A DNA stretch of 33,079 bases from Fibrobacter sp. (GTDB lineage Bacteria; Fibrobacterota; Fibrobacteria; Fibrobacterales; Fibrobacteraceae). The stretch lies in assembly GCA_024398815.1 (NCBI GenBank), contig JAKSIL010000030.1:1-33079 (forward strand). Reading direction: 5' to 3'. The notes under the pieces were generated by a model. The model ran no database searches. It was given only the letters and a program-made list of their open reading frames with translations, and was not told the origin of the DNA. Position 1 is the first letter of the stretch. Each line of letters opens with the position of its first letter. The position numbers and the translations under genes were made by a program. Positions 5,422 to 12,826 of the stretch are shown piece after piece.

Positions 5422-7089
5422 CTAGTTGTGATTTTGAAGGTCAGTTTTTTCAAGTTGTTGCAATATGGGATAGCTCTTTAGCAATTGTTCAAGATTTGAT
5501 GACATCGATTGTTTGAATTCTTCATGCTTATTTAAATTTGGGTCTTTTAATACATTTCCAAAAGTTGAATGGAATTTTTGAGGGTCTTGCTTCAGTTCTT
5601 TTAAATCGTCTAATGCTTTTTTTATTACTTGTTGTAAACGCAAAATGTCAATCGTTGATATGATATCGTTTGCTGTGGTGAAAACATTTATTTTAGGGTG
5701 TGCAACAATCTGGCCGATTACGTTAGGAAATCGGAATATAAATGATTGTGTAATGCTGAATTCAGGAATTTCGCTTCTTAAAATGGGATTGTATACGTAT
5801 TTAGTCCCTTTGGATAAAAATTCAGCCAAGGTGATTAGAGTGAGGTATATGTGTATTTTTTGGGAAGGATCCTCGCTTTCGATTTCCAGGGGTTCTTCAG
5901 ATTTTACAGCACTATAAAATTTTAACAGGAGAGGGATGGAATCAATACTATTTGGATTTTCTGTGGCATTGTGGATTACCTTGATTAATGGGTAAAGCCA
6001 TCTCGGCTCGGATTCCTCATTTAATGGGTATTGAATCTTGTCAAGTATTGGGAACGAAGATGTGTATGAAATCCGATCCAGGTTTTCTTTAAGGGTTTCT
6101 TTTTTTCCAGTTCCGCTAGAGAGGAGACTGCTTATAGATTTTTCACGAGGTTGTACATTTGTCAAAGTTCTCAGTAAAGAACCTTTGGTAAACTTGGAAT
6201 CAACAAGTTTCAATGTTCTACCGAAGGATTCTTCTTCAGAAATATCCAATTTTTTTAATAAATGTTCAAGGTTTAAGGATTGGATGTTCCCCTTGTTTTT
6301 TAGAAAGTGTACTTTCAGGAAAAAATCTTCGTTTGCTCCAGGGTCAAGTTCTTCTATCTTGTTGTAGGGAAGCCAAATCACGTTGAATAGGCGTGCCCTC
6401 AAGAGAATTGCCTTCAGTGCGATTTTTTGGGGTTTTGTCTTGCTAATGCCCAACAGAAATTTTTTCAGGAAAGAATCCATCTCCCCAAAATTCATGTACT
6501 GCGGAGTAAAATATTGCTTGTATTTTTCCCAAAAGTCTTTTGAATTTACGCTCCCATCGCTTTCTAAAATTTTTTGAAGGTCTTCTGGCAAGTCTTTGCT
6601 TTTCTCCGGATAAATACAGCAGAAACAAGCTGCATATTCGGGGGTACTTTGCTCGTTGCAAATTTGTGCATATTGAGCTAGCCGGTAACAGAAATAAAAT
6701 TCCTTGCCAATAGGAGAAGTATTTTCAAATAAATCGTCCCCGTCATCGTATATCTTCTCAATCCTACTTGGAATTGTGCTATAGGAATCAAGGCGGTCTA
6801 GTTTCCATTTAAAATTTTTGTAATTATCCTTTAATTTCTCTATGTAGTTTGTATAAAGTTTTCTTGTATCAGGATCTTCATGACTTTGCGCAATCCTGAA
6901 GGGAATTTGCAAATAGTCTATGGGCTTTAAAATTCCCTTCACAGCCACAAGACGTTTTATGAAAAAGGTGGTGAACGTCTCATGGGTATACTCGCTTGTA
7001 GAAGGAGATAGGTCTTCAAGGTCTTCATAGGCCTTGAGCATGTTGATTGCTCGTTCTGTAAAATCTTTTTCTGGATGAGTTTTTGCCAT
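5422..7089 (-). CDS. Hypothetical helical protein, 555 aa
   Basis: Not recognised. The protein has no signal peptide or membrane segment and is rich in Lys, Glu, Leu, Ile and Asn. It appears almost entirely alpha-helical, with long amphipathic stretches such as KKALDDLKELKQDPQKF near the C-terminus. No catalytic motif (Walker, HxD, nuclease) stands out. A cysteine cluster AACFCCIYPEK lies near residue 155. SD AAGGTAAAC precedes the ATG. The gene is the last of three on one strand (18 nt after the 119-aa gene) and is closed by the terminator at 5302-5338. Its DNA is visibly more AT-rich than Tex or argBD nearby, which fits acquisition by transfer. A cytoplasmic scaffold or an effector of an accessory or defence-type operon is possible but unproven. 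Confidence 0.7.
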   Translation of the reverse strand: MAKTHPEKDFTERAINMLKAYEDLEDLSPSTSEYTHETFTTFFIKRLVAVKGILKPIDYLQIPFRIAQSHEDPDTRKLYTNYIEKLKDNYKNFKWKLDRLDSYSTIPSRIEKIYDDGDDLFENTSPIGKEFYFCYRLAQYAQICNEQSTPEYAACFCCIYPEKSKDLPEDLQKILESDGSVNSKDFWEKYKQYFTPQYMNFGEMDSFLKKFLLGISKTKPQKIALKAILLRARLFNVIWLPYNKIEELDPGANEDFFLKVHFLKNKGNIQSLNLEHLLKKLDISEEESFGRTLKLVDSKFTKGSLLRTLTNVQPREKSISSLLSSGTGKKETLKENLDRISYTSSFPILDKIQYPLNEESEPRWLYPLIKVIHNATENPNSIDSIPLLLKFYSAVKSEEPLEIESEDPSQKIHIYLTLITLAEFLSKGTKYVYNPILRSEIPEFSITQSFIFRFPNVIGQIVAHPKINVFTTANDIISTIDILRLQQVIKKALDDLKELKQDPQKFHSTFGNVLKDPNLNKHEEFKQSMSSNLEQLLKSYPILQQLEKTDLQNHN

Positions 7090-7107
7090 GAGTTTACCTT
7101 ATGTTTA

Positions 7108-7467
7108 TCAATTAGTATTTTTCACTTCTTCCCGAATTTTCTTTGACAGCTTGACGATGATGCTGTCCATGGCTGGGTCGTCAACCAAATGCAGTAGGGG
7201 AGCGGGCTTGATGAGGTTTTGCCCCTGCAGGTAATCGCGGAGCTTTGACAGTTCTTGGTAGGGCTTTGCCTTGGTGTTTTCGTCAAGGCGGGAGCGGTAC
7301 TTCTTGAATTTTTCAATCCAGCGCTTTTCGTCCTTTAATTCGTCGGCGGTGATTTCTGAAACCACCGAGGCACGGTATTCGCGGACGGCGCTTTCGAAGG
7401 ACTTGCCTTGTTTGGCAAGGAGAGAGTCCAGTTCCTGGAGAAGCGGATTGTTAGTAACTTTATTCAT
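7108..7467 (-). CDS. Hypothetical protein, 119 aa
   Basis: Small soluble, mainly helical protein without signal peptide or recognised domain. The first half is acidic/basic amphipathic helix (LLQELDSLLAKQGKSFESAV). The middle (KRWIEKFKKYRSRLDENTKAK) is strongly positive and could touch nucleic acid or a partner protein. The ATG lies within the last codons of the upstream coiled-coil gene (8-nt overlap, ATGAATAA), so the two are translated in a coupled way. The 555-aa gene follows after 18 nt. Function unknown; tight linkage argues that all three gene products act together. Confidence 0.7.
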   Translation of the reverse strand: MNKVTNNPLLQELDSLLAKQGKSFESAVREYRASVVSEITADELKDEKRWIEKFKKYRSRLDENTKAKPYQELSKLRDYLQGQNLIKPAPLLHLVDDPAMDSIIVKLSKKIREEVKNTN

Positions 7468-8152
7468 TGCAGCGGATGGTGAAGCTTTGTAGCTTGTCGT
7501 TTGGGTATTCCTTTTGAAGTTTCTTTACCTGCTTGATACAGCACTTTACTTGACGTTCATGTTGATTGGAATACATATTCTCGCCGTGTGCATTGACGCA
7601 GTTGTGTATGGCCTGGAACTCGTTTTCGATGGGGGCGCGGTTCTTATATTCGTCTTGCAGCTTGTCGTATTCCTTTGCGTATTTTTTGACTAGATTTTCA
7701 AGACTATCCAGCTGGTTGTCGCGAATTCTAACTTCGTTTTGCTCGGCTTGATAGGCGTTCACGTATTTTGCCTTCTCGTAAATGAGGCTGTCCTTGACTT
7801 CCTTGCATTCCCTAATCTGCTCTACCTTTTCGTCGACGCAGGATTCCTTGTCCCTCTTTAAATCCTCGGCAAGTCTTGCATAACCGTTTAGCTGTCTTGC
7901 TATGCGCTGCAGAGAATCGATGGTAATCCTGTAATACGAGATGGTTGAGTTGAGCTTTTCCTGCCGTGCCAGCCATTCGTTTTGCTTCTGGGCGGCTTCT
8001 TCCATCACCTCCCGGGCGATTTCGTAAGGTTGTCTTTCTTGTTCAAGCTTGTCATGCTCGTCAACTTTATCACCGCAGATGTACCCGCCCATGGCACAAA
8101 GGGCGCCTGTGGCTCCTAGGATTTTTGTCTTTTCAAGGAATGTCTTGTTCAT
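7460..8152 (-). CDS. Membrane-anchored coiled-coil protein, 230 aa
   Basis: The N-terminus has a hydrophobic stretch ILGATGALCAMGGYICG (about residues 11-27) that can be a single membrane anchor or uncleaved signal. A long, highly charged helical region (about 30-185) with heptad character follows (e.g. LDSLENLVKKYAKEYDKLQDEY), and the tail is cysteine-containing (CVNAHGEN, VKCCIKQ, IRCNE). No enzymatic motif. First gene of the three-gene operon. The start has no Shine-Dalgarno; instead TAAAAT lies at 8165-8160, 7 nt before the ATG, so the mRNA may be leaderless. The form resembles phage or secretion-system tether proteins only in general terms; I do not recognise a family. Confidence 0.7.
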   Translation of the reverse strand: MNKTFLEKTKILGATGALCAMGGYICGDKVDEHDKLEQERQPYEIAREVMEEAAQKQNEWLARQEKLNSTISYYRITIDSLQRIARQLNGYARLAEDLKRDKESCVDEKVEQIRECKEVKDSLIYEKAKYVNAYQAEQNEVRIRDNQLDSLENLVKKYAKEYDKLQDEYKNRAPIENEFQAIHNCVNAHGENMYSNQHERQVKCCIKQVKKLQKEYPNDKLQSFTIRCNE

Positions 8153-8244
8153 ATTGTTGATTTTACATTTTTACTGAGAAAAATGCATTTTTTTTGTAGA
8201 TCTTTTTGGACCGCTGTTGTTAAAAAAATGAGGCTAAAGATTCT

Positions 8245-8267
8245 ATCTCCTTGATACTCAACGAGAT
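8245..8267. promoter_or_regulatory. Interrupted palindrome between divergent genes
   Basis: ATCTC-c-TTGA-tac-TCAA-c-GAGAT (8245-8267): nine pairs per side broken by one mismatch. It lies in the 349-nt gene-free stretch 8153-8501 between the unknown operon and tex, about 95 nt upstream of the operon's first ATG. No U tract follows on either strand, so an operator is more likely than a terminator. Confidence 0.4.
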
Positions 8268-8320
8268 GGCGTCTGGTTTCCGTTTTTCTCGTTTTCCCCT
8301 TTTCCCACTTAATATTTTTT

Positions 8321-8353
8321 TGTCACAAAAGTGACATTTTCTTTTGCTATATT
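8321..8353 (+). promoter_or_regulatory. tex promoter with CRP/FNR-like palindrome
   Basis: TGTCAC-AAAA-GTGACA (8321-8336) is a perfect 16-bp palindrome of the TGTCA-N6-TGACA type recognised by some CRP/FNR-family regulators. A -10 box TATATT lies at 8348-8353, giving a start near 8360. No good -35 is present at 17 nt spacing, and the palindrome covers that position, as expected for activator-dependent control or for repression by blocking. Confidence 0.5.
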
Positions 8354-8360
8354 CCAACAG

Positions 8361-8490
8361 CCCCTCGAAAGCGGGGTGCCAGTGGCGGTTGCCGCTCGGC
8401 TTGTGTTAACCCAGGGCCGCTCGGTCTGTGCTATCCAGTAAGGGTGTACGGTCTCCCGGACCCTAAAATCCGGAAACGGAATCTACAAGT
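8361..8490 (+). promoter_or_regulatory. Structured 5' leader of tex
   Basis: The leader of about 140 nt is GC-rich and foldable. CCCC…GGGG forms a hairpin at 8361-8376. GCC-a-GTGGC-GGTT-GCCGC-(tc)-GGC forms one at 8378-8399. GGTC…GACC pairs at 8450-8462. It also holds an imperfect tandem repeat: GCCGCTCGGCTTGTGTTAAC (from 8391) and GCCGCTCGGTCTGTGCTATC (from 8416), each followed by CCAG. This could be a regulatory leader. I could not match it to a riboswitch class. Confidence 0.4.
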
Positions 8491-8501
8491 AGGAATCTCA
8501 A

Positions 8502-10904
8502 ATGGATTTTTCTGCGATTATTGCTGAAGAACTGAACCTCGAAGTGTGGCGCGTCGCCAAGGCGCTCGAACTCATGGACCAGGGGGGCACGGTGCCCTTC
8601 ATTGCCCGCTACCGCAAGGACCAGACGGGTACGCTTAACGAAATTGAACTGCGCGACATCAGCCACCGTCGCGACTACCTGCAGGAACTTACCGACCGTA
8701 AAGAGACTGTTCTCAAGAGCATCGAAGAACAGGGTAAGCTCACTCCGGAACTCAAGGCCCAGATCGAAGCCTGTAAAGATAAGACTCTCCTCGAAGATAT
8801 TTACGCTCCGTACAAGCCCAAGAAGCGCACCCGCGCAACGATTGCGAAGGAACTCGGTTTGGAACCGCTCGCTCGCCTCATGTGGGCCCAGGAAAATACC
8901 GGCAATACTGCCGAAGAAATCGCACGCATTTACTTGTCCGAAGAAAAAGGCCTCGCCGACCCGAAGGCTGCTTTGAAGGGTGCCGCCGACATCTTGGCCG
9001 AAGAAGTGGCCGACAATACGGAATTCCGCCAGTACCTGCGCGGCAGGTTCGAAAAGACGGGCGTCATGATTTCCAAGGTCAAGAAGGATTTTGAAAAGCA
9101 GGAAACGAAGTTCAAGGACTACTACGACTTCAGCGAACCTGTTTCCAAGATTCCGAGTCATCGTATGCTCGCTCTTCGCCGTGGTGAAAAGGAAAAGGTG
9201 CTTCGCCTTTCCATCGATGTGCCGACCGAAGAAATGGTGGGCTACCTCAAGACACAGATTATCAAGGGCTCTACCACTTGGACTCCGTACCTCGAAGAAA
9301 TGTGCCAGGACGCCTGGGACCGCTTGCTCGCCCCGAGCATGGAAAGCGAAGTGCGCTTGATGTTGAAGGACGCCGCCGAAGAAGAAGCTTTCAAGGTGTT
9401 CAGCAAGAACCTCCAGGATGTTTTGCTTGCCGCTCCTGCCGGCCACAAGGCTGTGCTCGCCCTCGACCCGGGTTTCCGCACGGGTTGCAAGGTCGCCGTT
9501 CTCGACGAAAATGGCAAGTTCATGGACCACGGCATCATCAAGCCGCACGAACCGCACAACGACAAGGCCGGTTCCGCCGTTTACCTGATGCAGCTTATCG
9601 ACAAGTACAAGGTTGACTTGATTGCCATCGGTAACGGTACCGCCAGCCGCGAAACGGACGCTTTCTGTGGCGAAATGGCTCTCAAGTTCAAGGGCAAGGT
9701 TCCGCCGCGCGTCATCGTCAGCGAAGCCGGTGCTTCTGTTTACAGCGCAAGCATGATTGCCATCCAGGAATTCCCGAAGGAAGACGTGACGACTCGTGGC
9801 GCCATTTCCATTGGCCGCCGTCTGCAGGATCCGCTTGCCGAACTCGTGAAGGTCGATCCGCAGTCCATTGGCGTTGGCCAGTACCAGCACGACGTGAACC
9901 AGCGCGAACTCAAGAAGCGTCTGGACGAAGTCGTGGAATCCTGCGTGAACATGGTGGGTGTCGACGTGAACAGCGCTTCCGCTCCGCTCCTTTCCCATGT
10001 GGCTGGCCTCAGCAATACTTTGTCCGAAGCGATTGTCAAGTACCGCGAAGAAAACGGTGCCTACGCTAGCCGCGAAGACTTGAAGAAGGTGAAAGGCTTC
10101 GGTCCGAAGGCCTTCGAGCAGGCCGCAGGCTTCATGCGCATCTCCGGTGCCGAAAACCCGCTTGACGATTCCGCCGTTCATCCGGAAAACTACGCCCTTG
10201 TGGAACAGATGGCCGAAAAGGTTGGCGTTCCGGTGAAGGACTTGGTGGGTAACGCCGAAGCCGTGAAGGGTATCAAGCTCGACGAATTCCTTAGCGACGA
10301 AGTGGGTAAGGCTACTTTGGAAGATATCGTGAAGGAACTCCAGAAGCCGAGCCGCGACCCGCGTAAGGAATTCCGCTATGCAAAGTTCGATGACCGCATC
10401 AAGACCATCAACGACCTCGTTACGGGCAGCTGGATGGAAGGTGTCGTGACGAACGTCGCGAACTTCGGTGCCTTCGTGGATATCGGCGTTCACCAGGACG
10501 GCCTCGTTCACATTTCCGAAATCAGCGACAAGTACATCACCGACGCGAAGGAAGCTTTGACCGTAGGTGACGTGGTGAAGGTCCGCGTGGTTGCAGTGGA
10601 TGCTAACCAGAAGCGCATCAGCCTTTCCATGAAGCAGGAACAGACCGATGGTGTCGCCGGTGCCGGCGTGAGCGGCCCGCGCGGTCAGCGTGTGGGTGGT
10701 CCGCGTGGCCAGGGCAATGGTTTCCGTGGCGGCCGCGACAATCGCGATAACCGTCAGGGCGGCATCCAGGGCCATGCGACTATTGCAGACCTCAAGAACA
10801 AGATTGCAGGGAAGGAACGCCCGGGCTTTGCTCCGAAGAAGCCCGCTCCTGCCCAGCCTGCCAAGATGAGCGCCCTCCTCAAGAACATGAAGAAGGGCTT
10901 CTAG
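8502..10904 (+). CDS. tex: Tex family RNA-binding transcription accessory protein
   Basis: 800 aa, close to the usual length (about 770). The N-terminal helical region (DFSAIIAEELNLEVWRVAKALEL … GGTVPFIARYRKDQTG) is the family hallmark. The YqgF/RNase H-like domain starts near residue 318 (LALDPGFRTGCKVAVLD), the helix-hairpin-helix region lies about 503-546 (VKGFGPKAFEQAAGF), and the S1 RNA-binding domain about 642-706 (GSWMEGVVTNVANFGAFVDIG). After S1 an Arg-Gly-rich stretch (about 722-756, GPRGQRVGGPRGQ and GFRGGRDNRDNRQGG) adds an extension that E. coli YhgF lacks; it probably increases RNA affinity. Tex proteins act with RNA polymerase and nucleic acid in the cytoplasm. TAGGAA lies 6 nt before the ATG. 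Transcription stops at 10955-10986. Confidence 0.95.
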   Translation: MDFSAIIAEELNLEVWRVAKALELMDQGGTVPFIARYRKDQTGTLNEIELRDISHRRDYLQELTDRKETVLKSIEEQGKLTPELKAQIEACKDKTLLEDIYAPYKPKKRTRATIAKELGLEPLARLMWAQENTGNTAEEIARIYLSEEKGLADPKAALKGAADILAEEVADNTEFRQYLRGRFEKTGVMISKVKKDFEKQETKFKDYYDFSEPVSKIPSHRMLALRRGEKEKVLRLSIDVPTEEMVGYLKTQIIKGSTTWTPYLEEMCQDAWDRLLAPSMESEVRLMLKDAAEEEAFKVFSKNLQDVLLAAPAGHKAVLALDPGFRTGCKVAVLDENGKFMDHGIIKPHEPHNDKAGSAVYLMQLIDKYKVDLIAIGNGTASRETDAFCGEMALKFKGKVPPRVIVSEAGASVYSASMIAIQEFPKEDVTTRGAISIGRRLQDPLAELVKVDPQSIGVGQYQHDVNQRELKKRLDEVVESCVNMVGVDVNSASAPLLSHVAGLSNTLSEAIVKYREENGAYASREDLKKVKGFGPKAFEQAAGFMRISGAENPLDDSAVHPENYALVEQMAEKVGVPVKDLVGNAEAVKGIKLDEFLSDEVGKATLEDIVKELQKPSRDPRKEFRYAKFDDRIKTINDLVTGSWMEGVVTNVANFGAFVDIGVHQDGLVHISEISDKYITDAKEALTVGDVVKVRVVAVDANQKRISLSMKQEQTDGVAGAGVSGPRGQRVGGPRGQGNGFRGGRDNRDNRQGGIQGHATIADLKNKIAGKERPGFAPKKPAPAQPAKMSALLKNMKKGF

Positions 10905-10954
10905 GGCTCGCGCAAATGCTCTCGTCCAACTAAATTGGCGCTGAAAAATTCATT

Positions 10955-10986
10955 AAAAAAGGACACCCCTGAAGGGTGTCCTTTTT
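10955..10986. terminator. Bidirectional terminator between tex and the 185-aa gene
   Basis: A6 (10955-10960), GGACACCC, loop CTGAA, GGGTGTCC, T5 (10982-10986). The perfect 8-bp stem with A and T tracts on either side serves both the plus-strand tex and the minus-strand gene ending at 11006. Confidence 0.9.
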
Positions 10987-11005
10987 GTATAACTTATTTT
11001 CAAAA

Positions 11006-11563
11006 TTATTCTATGATGAAACTGGTGCCGTAGTAGATGAATGGGCGTTTTTTCTTGCGCTTGAACTTGCCCTTGCCGCCTTCCAGCTCGGTGGCCAAAT
11101 CCTGGAGGCCGCCCATGTCTACTTTGTTTGCATCGTCCTGTTCCTCTTCGGCTTCCTTTACTTTGAAGTAGGGAATGACGAAGTCGAAGTCTTCCTTGCC
11201 GGCGTCCTTTTCGAAGTTGAACGAGTATTCGGTTTCGGTGTTGCCTTCCTTGGTGCGCTTGCTGGAGATGTTTATGCTCATGAGGCGCGCGCTGAGGGTT
11301 ACGGCATCAAATTGGATGTCCATGTCCAGGGCGTAGTCGTCCAGGGGCAGTGTGGTCTTGGAAAAACAGAAGTCGCCGATGCTGTTGAATACGCCGTCGA
11401 GTTCTACGCCGTAGTCGATGAGGTCACGAAGCATAGTGTGGGTTGCTCCGTATTCCATTGCCTTGAGTGTGAATCTGGATTTTACCATGAGCTGTTGCAA
11501 CTTCAAGGTATACTTGTCCAAGCGGGAGGTCAGGTCCATTTGTAGTTTGAATTTTTTTGCCAT
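11006..11563 (-). CDS. Hypothetical cytoplasmic protein, 185 aa
   Basis: Start at 11563 chosen because AAGGAA lies 5 nt upstream; an in-frame upstream ATG at 11587 lacks a site. No signal peptide or membrane segment. The protein is mixed alpha/beta with an acidic middle (KVKEAEEEQDDANKVD) and a basic tail (GKGKFKRKKKRPFIYYG). No family recognised and no catalytic motif. Upstream, TATATTTG (11594-11587 on the minus strand) and TACAAT are possible -10 elements, so it probably has its own promoter just after the ferredoxin terminator. It stands alone between terminators. Confidence 0.7.
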   Translation of the reverse strand: MAKKFKLQMDLTSRLDKYTLKLQQLMVKSRFTLKAMEYGATHTMLRDLIDYGVELDGVFNSIGDFCFSKTTLPLDDYALDMDIQFDAVTLSARLMSINISSKRTKEGNTETEYSFNFEKDAGKEDFDFVIPYFKVKEAEEEQDDANKVDMGGLQDLATELEGGKGKFKRKKKRPFIYYGTSFIIE

Positions 11564-11615
11564 ATTCGTTCCTTGTTTCGAAGGCAAATATAGTTATTGT
11601 AGCAGAGCCGAAAAT

Positions 11616-11650
11616 AAAAAAATCCCCCGAAGCTTTTTCGCTTTAGGGGA
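11616..11650 (-). terminator. Terminator of the ferredoxin gene
   Basis: On the minus strand TCCCC…AAGC-GAAAAA-GCTT…GGGGA folds with a small asymmetric loop and is followed by a long U-rich run (11622-11611). A second GGGC-GTTT-GCCC hairpin lies at about 11663-11674. Confidence 0.75.
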
Positions 11651-11685
11651 GGAGCCGGAGGAGGGCGTTTGCCCGCCTTTGCTTA

Positions 11686-11883
11686 TTATTCGTACTTGAT
11701 CACGCCGGCCGGGCAGGAATCAGCAGCGTCCTTGATTTCGCTTTCGAAAGCGGAATAATCAACGCCTTCCTTCACCTGCATCTTTTCCGGAACGGAGAAA
11801 ACTGCATCGCAGGTTGCTTCGCAAGCGCCGCAGGATACGCATTCGTCGCTAGATTCGTCGAGCCAAACTTTTGTAATAGCCAT
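11686..11883 (-). CDS. Ferredoxin, single [4Fe-4S] cluster type
   Basis: 65 aa. C15-x2-C18-x2-C21 with a distant C57-Pro give the four ligands of one [4Fe-4S] cluster, as in short monocluster ferredoxins. An additional C25 (EATC) sits where a two-cluster ferredoxin would have its fourth ligand. The protein is acidic, as usual for electron carriers. SD GAGGTAA lies 6 nt before the ATG. It is transcribed alone, divergent from argB, and likely serves as a general low-potential electron donor; radical-SAM enzymes or other redox partners elsewhere are possible clients. The partner cannot be told from context. Confidence 0.9.
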   Translation of the reverse strand: MAITKVWLDESSDECVSCGACEATCDAVFSVPEKMQVKEGVDYSAFESEIKDAADSCPAGVIKYE

Positions 11884-12021
11884 GGATTTTACCTCATTGT
11901 GTGATTTGTGAATATTTTAGCCGTTTTCGGCGTATTCCGTACTTTAATATAACAAAAACCCTTGCAAATAAGGAGGATTTTCTAAATTTGTTATGATATT
12001 TTCAAGAGGGCATCGCAAAAG

Positions 12022-12813
12022 ATGAAAAAAGTGGTTGTAAAAATTGGTGGCAGCCTGGCTATTGACGAAGCCAAGCTTTCCGATTTTGTGGCGGCGGTCT
12101 CCAAGCTCCCGGCTTTGGGCTGCCAAGTTGCCGTTGTGCACGGCGGTGGCAAGGATATTAACGAAAATATAGCCTTGCTTCAAGAACAACCGACCTTTAT
12201 CGACGGTCTCCGAGTCACGACGCCCTCTATCATGAAGATGGTGGAAATGACGCTTTCGGGACACGTGAACAAGAAGCTTGTTCGCATGCTCGTTGCGAAT
12301 GGCGTTAATGCCGTCGGTCTTTCGGGTGTGGATGGAAGCCTTTTCGAAGTCCAGAAGAAACAGGGCAAGGTGGATCTTGGCCTGGTGGGCGAAGTCAAAA
12401 AGGTGAATCCGAAGATTGTGGAATCCCTCTGGTCTGCAGGTTTCATGCCTGTGGTAAGCCCCATCTCCATTGGCGCAGACGAAAACGGCCAGCTGGCGAG
12501 CTGGAACGTGAATGCCGATACCGCCGCAAGCGAACTGGCTGTGGCGCTCCAGGCGGACCAGTTTGTGCTGGTGAGCGACGTTCCCGGCGTGATGGACGAA
12601 AGCAAGACTGTAATTCCTGAATTGACGGACGATGCGTCCGAAGCCCTTATAGAGACGGGTGTCATCAATGGTGGCATGATTCCGAAGGTCCGTGAAAGTT
12701 TCAAGAGTATCCGACGAGGACTCAAGAGCATTCATATTGTAGGCTGGAAAGATGTGGATCATTTTGTGAAGCAGATTAACGGCGAACTGAACTACGGAAC
12801 TATTCTCGGATAA
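12022..12813 (+). CDS. argB: Acetylglutamate kinase
   Basis: 263 aa, amino-acid kinase family. It phosphorylates N-acetylglutamate with ATP, the second step of arginine synthesis. Visible motifs are KIGGS (7-11, K7 catalytic), HGGGKDI (40-46), GLRVT (62-66), NVNAD (162-166) and GGMIPK (217-222, K222). The protein starts directly with the first beta strand and lacks the extra N-terminal helix found in arginine-inhibited hexameric enzymes, so it is probably of the arginine-insensitive E. coli type. A GAGGG sequence lies 11 nt before the ATG. It is followed after 13 nt by argD, forming an operon closed by the terminator at 14046-14067. TAAATTTG (from 11991) is a possible -10. Confidence 0.95.
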   Translation: MKKVVVKIGGSLAIDEAKLSDFVAAVSKLPALGCQVAVVHGGGKDINENIALLQEQPTFIDGLRVTTPSIMKMVEMTLSGHVNKKLVRMLVANGVNAVGLSGVDGSLFEVQKKQGKVDLGLVGEVKKVNPKIVESLWSAGFMPVVSPISIGADENGQLASWNVNADTAASELAVALQADQFVLVSDVPGVMDESKTVIPELTDDASEALIETGVINGGMIPKVRESFKSIRRGLKSIHIVGWKDVDHFVKQINGELNYGTILG

Positions 12814-12826
12814 TTTAAGGAAAAAA

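Noticed and set aside
8463..10775. Long open frame on the minus strand opposite tex (770 codons)
   Set aside because: It mirrors the strongly biased codons of tex, has no ribosome-binding site and no recognisable domain; Tex itself is certain from its domains.
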